Source: Siniperca chuatsi
Taxonomy: Eukaryota; Chordata; Actinopteri; Centrarchiformes; Sinipercidae
Direction of reading: 5' to 3'
Assembly: GCF_020085105.1 (NCBI RefSeq)
Contig: NC_058044.1
Location: forward strand, 24,301,206-24,365,205
Length of the DNA: 64,000 nt
This document shows, one piece after another, positions 25,221 to 35,300 of the stretch. Position numbers and translations under genes: made by a program. Each line of letters starts with the position of its first letter. The stretch's first letter is position 1. Below the pieces are notes generated by a model. It was given only the letters and a program-made list of their open reading frames with translations, made no database searches and was not told the DNA's origin.

Positions 25221-28200
25221 ATGTTTGCTTCCCTCTTTGTGGTCATTCTGGGTAAGCTAATCAACACAATCTGCACTGCAGTAAACTTTAACAGTTGAAA
25301 GCTCTTGTGAACTATTTGATTTCTTTGTCCTCTCTACAGGGTTGTGCTACTGTAGCAAGGAGAGCAGTAAGTCAGTTGTATTGTTTGAGTGTGTGTTAGT
25401 GTGTGTAGCTCATGATTCTTTCTGTTGAGTGCATTTGCAGTTTTGTTTTATTTTTGATAGGTCAGTTAATTCTGGGGCGTCCACGACTGTTTGGCCCTTC
25501 GGAGGCTTTGCTGAAAACGGCCGTAGATCTTCATTGTGAACTGGGGACCTACCCAAAGAATGAGTCTATCCTGCTGCAGTTATTCAAGTGAGTATTTGTT
25601 CACATTAAATCTAACCACTGCATTAAAGTGTAAAAGTAATGATAGAAGATCCCTCTAATTATCAACCTTTTCTAGGGAGGGTAACCGTAAAAAGTTGTTG
25701 GGCGAATACACCTACATGGACGGAGTGCTTGCATCCTTCCCCTTGGCAATCAAACATTCCCATGAAGGAAACCTGGAGTGTGTGGCCAAAGGGCAGAACA
25801 ACTCTAACATAGAGCCCACTGTCAGCAACACACACTATCTGAGGGTTGTTGGTGAGTCTCTTTATTACCAGTGATATATAGTATATAATATGCACATGGC
25901 TTCCCTGTAGCAGTAACATAGAGAATTCAGTGGCATGTATGTTTGTAAAAGCTCAACACAATGAGAAACACATTTCTCAGTGGGCATGTTATTGTACAGT
26001 GTAAGGTGTGCATCTTCAGTGGATATTGATTTATGACAGTGCGTGACATTTAGCTTGTTTTCTGTTTATGTTGTCTGTGTTACATTTATTACTATTTCAC
26101 TGATTTTGCTCTAAGCTGCCTTCTTGGCCAAGTCTCTCTTGAAAAACATCTAAGTTTAGCATTTTAGCATGATAACGTGCTAATTCACACTGTAACCAAA
26201 TACAGCTGAAGTTCATGGGATATATGTAGCAAATTTCACAACAATCTATCAAATAGTTGTCAAGATATATAACTCAAAACCAAAAATGTCCACCTTGTGG
26301 TGGCGCTAGAGTTACTGTCACGAGATCACCAATGTCAGACAGATTCATCCTCTGGGGACCATGAATTTTTGTACAACATTTCATGACAGTCCATCCAATA
26401 ATTGTTGAAATACTTCAGTGCTGGGCTGGCAGACAGACTGACTGACAGAACAACATTGCCATGCATAGAGCCACTTTGCTAGCATGGTTAAAAAAAACTG
26501 TAAAATCACGTTAGGACACCATCACAAGGTTTCTTGGTAAGTAAACTAGACTAGTTAGGAGTTGTTACGCTAATAGACATGGTCACCTGTAAAACCAAGA
26601 CAAAAAAATTATACAACAGACCATAAAAACTTGAAGAAAATGACTCTCCTTTGAAATCAGGAGCTCAACTTTAGAAATCAGTGGATCTTTATTTCCCAAT
26701 TTTTCAAATATTAATTATTGTTGGTTTGAAATAAGACCAGGATCTCAATCTGTTGCTATGTCTGTCCTGCAGAACCAGTGGAAGGTGCACACGTTGACGT
26801 CTATTCAGGACCAGTGAAGTTCTTTGAGGGGAAGACACTGGAGCTGCGCTGTCAACTTGCCGCTGGAAATCATGTCTCCTACAAGTGGCTGCTGAATGGT
26901 CGGCTTGTCTCTCAGTCTCCTCTCCACTATGTTGCAGATAACCGTCTCTTGATCAACAGGTCAGTGGAATCTCATTGAGATTGTCTCTTGACAGCTGCTA
27001 CTGCATTACTAGGTGGTTGCTATGGTGTTGTGAGCAGTTGAATGGTTTACTTGGTTATTATAAAACTTGGGCCATTTAGGGTGGTTGCCAAGTGGTTGGT
27101 GGGATGTTGCTAGGTGGTTGCAGTGGTGATTCTGGGTGGTAGGTACTGCATGGATGATAGCTTAATTGCTAATTAATAGCAGCTATTCTGCCAACAGTTT
27201 GTTGACATGTCTGTAGTTCTTTTCACCAAGTGGGAGATATCATTGGTGTCAGAAATTTCAAGAAATTACAAGTTAGAGGCTGACATGAGCGTTTTTTCCC
27301 ACTTGGCTGCTTGTAAGTATGGTTTAAACAATATGACAGGAACGCTGCATAAGAGGCAATTAGCTTAGCTTAGCATAAAGACATGGGAAAGCAGCCAGCC
27401 TGGCTCTGTCCAAAGTTAAAAAATACAGCTACCAGTACCTCTAAAGCTCACTAATTAACATGTTGTAGCTATCTCATTTATTTCATTTGTAGACAAACAG
27501 AAATCTAATAATTACAATTTGTTGTTTTACGTTCATTAGAAAAACAAAGAGAGAATTGTAAATTGTTTATATGGAGAATCATAGTTATGTACTGGAACTT
27601 GCTGAAATGAAAAACAAAAGTAGTTGCACTAAAAAGACATACTAAATATCGACACGTACTAAAAATAGGTATAATGCTGGAAAGTGCAACCTTACTGCAT
27701 TTCTTGATTAAGCAAATATGACTCATGTCCCCCACCAAACATCTGTCCAACACTGTCTGAGAAAGAACTTCTTTGTAATTGAGGCCACTGAGCATGCTCA
27801 TTTTTAACTGAACAAGTAAAAGGAAAGTTACTGAAATGATTATCTGTGTCGCCCTCAGAACTACTTCTAAAGACAGCGGCTCCTACATGTGTATCGCCAC
27901 CAACCACTTCAACAAAACAGTCTTCACCGCCAACAGCTCTGAAGTTGTAATCACAGTCAAAGGTTGGCCGTCATCTGTTGTGAATAAACTCTCAGGCTCA
28001 AATTTTATAGATGTGACATGGTTTCTTTAAACAAAATAACATTCTCCTACACCCTGTTCCCTCAGGCGTGGTGTCAAACCCTGACATCTCCTTCACCGTG
28101 TTAAAAAAGGATTCCCACAGCTATTCTGCCGTGGTCACCTGTCACTCAATGAGAGGGACTCCGCCTGTCACCTTTGCACTATACAGGAACAGAACAGAAT

Positions 28201-30686
28201 TGCTTGCCAATACGACGGTTGAAGAGAGAAACGCCACATTTAAGGTTCCATTGGTCTTGGGCCAGCACTTGGGATGGCTCCAGTGCCAGGCAAACAATGG
28301 AGACCGGATCGCATACAGTAAAAGGATTCCCCTAGAAGTTGGTATGTGCATTGTTTGAAACTGCTGACATAAAACTGTGGTACACACTACCTTTTTAAAT
28401 CCATTTAAATCCATTTAAATCCGTTTGTCCATGATGTCTCTTTTCGATCCACAATATATCCAACAGTCCCGGTTGGTGGGCCTGTGATGATGCATTACGA
28501 ATATGACATTGGCGAAAACTATGCTGTGATCAGCCTGAGGTTCTACTGCAAGGTGGTGAAGGGATCTCTTCCACGGTACCAGTGGTTCCTCAACAACACC
28601 CTTCTACATGGCAGAGGAAGCTTCTACAATGTGGTCAACCAGCCTCCAGAACAGTCTAAACTCCTGCTGTCTGTAGGGAGGAGCAGCGCTGGGACGTACC
28701 ACTGTGAAGTATCAGACAGCTATGACAGCACCACCGCCATAAGCAGCAAGAGGCAGTATTTGGATAAAGAAGGTACAGTTTATCCACTACTGTTGATTTA
28801 AGTAAAAACATCCTGGTGATAGGTGGTTTCATGTCTTCTCCATCTTCCTGCTCCTCAAGTGCTGAATCGTCTCCCCGTCTTGGTGGTGGCAGTTGTGTTT
28901 GGATGTTTCACAGTCGTGCTTCTCCTGGTCTTCGTTTGTTGTTGGATCGGAGTGGTGTTCAGTGAGTTCACAATGTTTCCTGAGTCCTGTTTTTATCTGG
29001 TGTGCCTTCCTCATCATTGCTACTGTGAATTAATGTTTTTAATCTTCTTTCAGGGCGAAAGCAGTACGGACAGAAGTCTCTGTGAGTTATTTCTCTGTTT
29101 AATTCTGATACCTTGAAAAATGATGACTACATTTCCCATGAAGCTGTTTTCTTCCTCTTCTGAAGAGAACTGTGCTACTTGATCCTCAGTCAGTTCTTCT
29201 TTTTTCTTTTACTGAGGAAGAATAACATGCTGGCAGTTAATCCACCATCTGCACTTAAAAGAAACAAATGTCAGATGCTACTCCTGTGTCCCTGTTGTGT
29301 GCTATACAAGCAATACAGCATGCAAAGGTTGAAAAAAAGCAACAAATAATGTAAAATCTGGTTCATCTATAGTCTTGTTTGTTCATGGTCACACATGAAT
29401 TAACATAGTAATGATATACCATATGTTCAAACGCTACACATTACACCTTGCAACAGGAACAATACCTAGTTTTCTTATAGCTCCAAATAAGGACTCTTGT
29501 TACATATTAAAGAATCACTTAAAAACAACTGGTCACAGTTTCACAATAAAGATGATGAATAGTGACAGCAGATGTCCAGCTGTCTTAAAACAGGATCATT
29601 AATACTTGCTTAGTCATTCCTTGGCTTGAATATGAAATGTATTGCAGTGTCAGCTGTTCTCTCGTAACACTGTCCTCTCAGTGAGCAGTTAAACATGTAA
29701 ATATGTGTGTTGGGGGGAAATGTAATCAATAAAAAAAATGAGAGACTATAGATTATTAGACTTTTTTTGACATTTTAATTGTTTAACTGTTAACAATTAT
29801 GTTTTTAGTGACTTTTATCTTACTACACGATGATGTAAATGCTTAATGCCCAGGATTTATTTTTCTGGTGGACAAATATTCAATTTCTCTTGCTTTATCA
29901 TCTTTTTGCCAGAAGAAGTCACATTTAAATTTGATGAGTCAAAAGAAATCTCTGTATCCGTCTTTAAAACTTCATCATGTTTAATTTGGGTGTAATTGTA
30001 ACACTCCTCATCAGGTTGTTGAAAGCTCAACATTCCCAGAAACAACACTGCCAATGACCTTGGAGTGCTCATTAGTAGCTACAGCACTATGTGTAGTTAG
30101 GCCTGTATTACATTCATTTGATGGTGTGGTTTACAGCTTTTTAGATTAGCTTAAGCTGCACCTTTAACAAACTTGGCCTGCCTCAAGACAGCTGTGTATG
30201 TGACAACTGGCCTTCTCTCCTCTCAGGTGGAGCTTGGAGATGGAGCGAATGGCAGCTGCATATGAGGGCGAGCTGGTTAGTCAATATTTCTGTATCACCA
30301 TCATTCAAAGGCTGTTCACTTCACCCATTCATTCACTCTCATTCATGATCATGAACATTCATGATCACACACTGTTTTATCTCCATTAGGATAAATACTT
30401 AACTGTGATGCATAGCTCTTCAAGTATCTCTCCTTTCAGGATTTGTCAGAGTACGATGAGGATGCAGATGTGGTGAAGACAGCCAGAAGTGGTGAATTTG
30501 ATCAGGTGAGATCCAATAAATTCATGAAATCAATCAACCAATCAGTTACTTAAACATGAAGCAAGCAGTCAAACTCTCCTGCTCATCTGTCTGTTCTCTC
30601 CTCAGGCATCTAACGCCTCTGTAGATGAATGGTCCCAAATTAAGGGACCAGTTGATCAACAAGATGAACCAGTTGAGGAGTCCTGA
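25221..30686 (+). CDS. Four-Ig-domain type I membrane protein B (FCRL/PECAM-like), tandem paralogue of A
   Basis: Thirteen exons join in frame: 25221-25251, 25340-25366, 25461-25587, 25676-25851, 26773-26959, 27859-27962, 28066-28341, 28467-28772, 28860-28961, 29054-29081, 30227-30275, 30440-30505, 30606-30686, giving 519 residues. The signal peptide (1-19, MFASLFVVILGLC..) again spans two exons with a 27-nt second exon. Ig1 is 20-120, Ig2 120-217, Ig3 217-309, Ig4 309-411, the membrane segment lies about 415-441 (LVVAVVFGCFTVVLLLVFVC), and the acidic tail is about 75 residues. Ig1 and Ig2 are each cut by an intron, unlike in gene A. Shared features with A are the RGTPPVTFAL stretch of Ig3 and the VPVGG linker before Ig4. 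The tail has SEYDEDADVV but no canonical ITIM or ITAM. The gene is probably an immune receptor of unknown ligand. Confidence 0.82.
26170..26490 (+). repeat. Dispersed teleost repeat (inverted relative to 20440-20605)
   Basis: It contains GAAGTTCATGGGATATATGT, CCACCTTGTGGTGGCGCTAG, CAGTCCATCCAATAATTGTT and CATTGCCATGCATAGAGCCA, a set found together in many teleost introns. It lies in intron 4 of Ig gene B. Confidence 0.55.
27000..27160. repeat. Degenerate minisatellite with GGTGGTTGC units
   Basis: Imperfect repeats of a unit like CTAGGTGGTTGCTATGGTG recur about six times (for example 27010-27030, 27078-27100, 27108-27125). It lies in intron 5 of Ig gene B. Confidence 0.6.
27356..27500. mobile_element. 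Foldback MITE (GCTAGCCTGGCTCTG family), partial copy 3
   Basis: Only one arm is present: TTAGCTTAGCTTAGCATAAA, CAGCCTGGCTCTGTCCAAAG and CTCTAAAGCTCACTAATTAA. It lies in intron 5 of Ig gene B. Confidence 0.65.
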
Positions 30687-31015
30687 AGGTTCAAACTGTT
30701 TGCTCTGTAAACAGAAATCAGAAGTACCTTATTGATCCCCGAGGGGAAACTCTTTGTTGTGGCTAAATAAACAGCTCCTCATAATGATCTGTGCTGTCAC
30801 GTCTTTTCTGAGTGTGAATGATTAGATTATCTATCTCTAAAGTATTTGTGGTAAAATAATGACAGCAGCAGTCACACACGTGATCATCTTTCCGGGTTCC
30901 TAAGCGGTCAACTCCGCCCCTCTGACGCGCAGCAGGACAGCGCAGCCCCTCTGGGTGGCTCTCGTCTTCGTCAAGTGGAGCAGTACGGCAGAAAGTGGTA
31001 GTCGTTTCGAGAGAC
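30687..31015 (+). promoter_or_regulatory. syngr2: Ig gene B 3' end and SYNGR2 promoter region
   Basis: An AATAAA at 30766-30771 should end Ig gene B. From 30890 the base composition turns GC- and CpG-rich, with a CTCCGCCCC GC box at about 30911 and CTGACGCGCAGC shortly after, then the SYNGR2 start codon at 31016. The whole gap between stop and start is only 329 bp. Confidence 0.55.
30718..30766 (-). mobile_element. LINE 3'-tail relic inside the Ig gene B 3' UTR
   Basis: The plus strand reads CAGAAGTACCTTATTGATCC then CCGAGGGGAAACT. Its complement is AGTTTCCCCTCGGGGATCAA, the same tail as the LINE at 560-1119. It lies 32 bases after the stop codon of gene B and directly before AATAAA at 30766, so it is probably part of the mature 3' UTR. 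Confidence 0.65.
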
Positions 31016-31332
31016 ATGGAGGAGACGGGCGGTGCAAGTGCGTACGGGGCTTCGCTCGCAGGTGGAGGCTTCGACTTCTACAAGTTTGTCCGACAACCTC
31101 AAACCATCGTGCGGCTGCTCAGCTGGGTGAGTGGATGTAGGAGTTTATGTTTTAACAATGCGTGTCAGGTCCAGAAGAGACACGAATGCCATGTAACACG
31201 GTCTGTGAGCAGGTGCGCCTGGCCCGGAGCCCGTAAACCGCCTCTGCGGATAATATATCTTTATTTGTGTTGGCCAGAACAACAGGCTACTATGTGCAGC
31301 GTCTCCACGGGGCGTCATGTTGCACGCAGCTG

Positions 31333-31379
<47 letters not shown>

Positions 31380-32250
31380 TGAGACAGAGAGAGAGACAGC
31401 AGCTCGGCGACAGCACAGGTCAACACTGCTGTTGTCAGAGGACAAAAGAAAGAAAAGTGTCAGACGCACTGAGACGTCCACTTCTGGAAGCAAAACACCT
31501 AAGTAAACTAAATCAACTAAATGTAACATGTATGATCATCTTCATCTGTTAGTAGTCTCTGTAGTCTCTAACACAACAGCTGTACAATTACCTAAAAGAA
31601 GATTACAGTCATGTAACGTCTAAAGCCACATTATAAGAAATTGCCTTCTTCTACAATGTTTCATGTTTTTAAATGGATAAAATATTATAATATTATTAGA
31701 CGTTATCATAAAGAGGTTACGCAGACAAATGGTGAGAGGGGAATTCAAATACCAGGGAAAGTTGGTAGATGCTGATCACCTGTTGCTAGGCAAATCTTGT
31801 GGCACAGATTTGTTTTGGTCGTTAGGACACTGATCTGGAAAGTCCAAAAGGAACTTTTGGATCCTCATTTAGAGGGAGTTTTATTGGACACAACTGCTTT
31901 CATGTCCTTACAGACTCATATCTGGGATCACCGAGACAACGGTTGATTTATATTTACATGGTTCATGAAGCGAAAACTATTTGTTAGGCCTTCAGCTCAT
32001 GCACATGCAGGGTGAGGAAAACACAGCTTCACCTGGATAGTGTAGCGTATCCAGCTTGGTAGATGAGGACTGAGGACAGAATGTGCCCTCAACTGCTGAG
32101 TGTTTGGGAAGCTGTGTGTGTGTGTGAGAGAGAGAGAGATTATGTGTGTGTCACTGGTAAACAGGGGCTGATAAGGCAGGTAAGGTGATACCTCTCCCCC
32201 ATTGAACCTCTCTTTTACTCATGGTGAATGTGTGCCACTGATCTCCCTCT

Positions 32251-32309
<59 letters not shown>

Positions 32310-35300
32310 TTAGTGCAGCTGTGCTCAACTCATCTCAAATTCACACTGGCTAGATCAACCTGTATCTCTGGTGATCTTAATATTACTTAAGTGAGCCAGC
32401 ACCTAAGGATAGGATTGTTCGCTCTGTAACTGCCTACAGATCCCATAATGCACCACACCTGCTCCTAGAACAAGGAAAGGCTGCATACAGTGACTCTTGG
32501 TCATTTAAGGTGTTGAATCACATCACTGTACCTTCTCTGAAATGCCAGAATGATGAAAATCAGTTCGTATTCTTTAGTGACCCTGACTGTTAAATACTTC
32601 ATTGAAACAGTATATTTCCAGCATATTAATGCTAAATAATGAGCAACAGGCCCCAAAAGAATACAATGTATGTACATATGGGACATTTGGGTATGTTTTT
32701 GACATCTGTCACTCAACACACAAACACCTTCCATCTGTCCAATTATGTACAGACACATCCGACTGCTCCACTAACGATTCCTCTGTCTCGCTTTTGTCTT
32801 GTGTTTTGGAACTCCCCGCATTCACTTCCCTAATGTCTCTGTCTTCTGTAGTTTTCGGTACTTTTTGTCTCAGCCCATCAGCGAGATTGTGGCCTATTTT
32901 TCTCTCTGCCCTCTCACCTCATCTCATTATGAGTGTTGTTAGGGAGTCGGTGGCATCTCTGGAGTCACATGGCAGGCAGCTGCACTCAGAAGTAGGTCAC
33001 ATGGTTAGGTGGGTAACCAGAGCAGACAGCAACAGACCACGGGACGGACAGAGGGACCAGGCAGCAGTTTGCAATCGACACTTTATAAACACACGATGAG
33101 CACAAGAGCTGGGGGGTGGGGGTATCTCAGCAATAGTCAGCAATAAGAAAAGAGACTGTTTATGATGACACAGTAACATCACTATGTTTTATTAATAATT
33201 ACATGTTTTGGCCAATTTGTTAGTTGTTTGTTTCTAGAAGTAGAAATGGATACAGGTTCTTGTGATTTTCTTTGTTATGTCATTTTAGTCTGATGAATTT
33301 AGCCTAGACATCTCTTCTGGAAATATTGCTTTCAGTAGACACAAGCTAAACCTAAGGATGTTTGCTGATACTGCCACGTGATGATGAGTTGTACTCTTTC
33401 TTGTCGGGGCGTTCAAGAAACTCCTGATATTTGAAAGTTTGCTGCTTAACAGTAAGCTCTATAATGAAAAAAACCCAGTTGTTTATTTTCTTCTGTGGTT
33501 GATTTTGTGACAGCAGAGCTCCTGATTGCAGTGCTTTTTGGAAGCAGGCCCAAATACCAGATGTCCAGAGTTTCTATGAATGCACCACCAAGAAAGTGTT
33601 TTCCAAATGGTCCCTGTTCTTGAATGAATTTTCATAAGACAAAGATATAGTGGATTACATATTTTTAAGTCTATGCTAGTAGATTTTCATACTGTACTTG
33701 ATCTGAAACTTAACTGAAACCTAGGAAAGGTAGGAAATCAGTCTCAAAACGTTTAACTTTGCTTCTTAAAATGGTCAGCAGTAATGTAAAGTATGCAATG
33801 TGAAGCTAATGGGTTAACTTGAAAAGCCAGCGGTATGTTCCTTTTTAAAAAGACCGTTTCTTCTTGTGTCTTTGCAAATCATTGAAGGCCACCTTCTTCT
33901 TTTCTCTGTTTCAATGTAGATATTCGCCATAGTGGTGTTCGGTTGCATCACAACAGAGGGATACATCAACTCTCCCCACAGTGCCGAGGCAAAGTGCATC
34001 TTCAACCAGAATGACTCGGCATGTCATTATGCTGTTGGCATCGGGGTGATTGCCTTCCTGGCATGTGTGGGCTTCCTGGTGTTGGATGTTTACTTGCCTT
34101 TTATGAGCAACGCACAGGAAAGGAAGTATGCTGTCATGGCAGACCTGGGATTCTCAGGTGAACAGGAGCGTTAAAGCGATTTCTTTGTTTCTTTTCTTTA
34201 CTTTAAAGCTGCACTAATCAATATTTTTATATTAACATTGGATCAAATGGGGATGAACCCACAGAGAATTATCACTCTACTCTGTAGTTCACCTCAGCCC
34301 TACAGAGTGTTTTAGCTTCTTTCAGCTCATTGTTTTGGCTTTACGGCCCACAACTTTACTGTTTTGGTTCACTCTCACCGCTCTCATCAATCTCCTTTCC
34401 AGCTGCAGCAGGCAGCTGCAAATACAGAGCTAAAAGAGAGTGAATATTGGACTAACCAAAATAATGAACTCTTACTCCCTGTTTTATCTTATCTTTTATT
34501 TAAATGTCTTTTTATATTGCCCTATGTTGCTTTTATGTTTTATGTAAAGAATTGCCTTGTTGTTGAAATGTGCTATACCTGCATTGCTTAACATATGTCT
34601 GGTGGACACACAAATGAAATCTAATGTTGCTCTGTATCTCATGTTAAAATAAGTAACTGTTTGCTAACACGTTCACCATATCAACTTTATAAGGTGATAA
34701 TATGTCAGTGTTGTTTACACCTTGTTCAACTGTCCCCTATGGCCAAAAACATCAGTTAATGCTGCTTTAAAGTGACCTTGAAAGTTGAATGAGATGCCTA
34801 GATCTGAAACAAAAATGGTTATTTGCACAGAAATAATACAATTGAATGATAGTACTGAAATGTGCTTTGTGTAAAAAGTGTCCAGTGATTGGCATTTGTA
34901 GAGATAGTGGAGGGTAAACTCCCTTCTCAGGACACTCACCTTTTTATTTGTGATTTATAATAAATTAAATAAATAACTATTATATTAGTGTATTAGGTTG
35001 TTTTGAAGATGATAATTGGAAGTAGTGTAGTGATTATTAATTTATTTAGTATTTTATTTTTACCACTGCATTATTAATTGTACTCTAAGTGGTTATCTCC
35101 CCTTCTCAGTCCTTCCCTTTTAGTCTCAGCCACTGAGTAATGTGGCACAGACCGCTGCCTGTTTTTTTTTTGTTTTTTGTTTTTTTTTACATAACACAGC
35201 ATGTATCATTCATCGTTGCACACAGTAGATGATGAGTGAGCAGCAGGGTGGAGGCGGGGAGGATGACATCACAGATTTTGATTCAATTAAACATTCATCA

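Noticed and set aside
31145-31529. Open frames rich in Ser-Leu or Thr-His repeats
   Set aside because: They are translations of the GT/GA microsatellite in SYNGR2 intron 1.
32602-33099. 165-residue open frame in SYNGR2 intron 1
   Set aside because: It is the longest non-genic frame in the region, but codon use looks random, no family motif is present and it lies inside a confirmed intron on the same strand.
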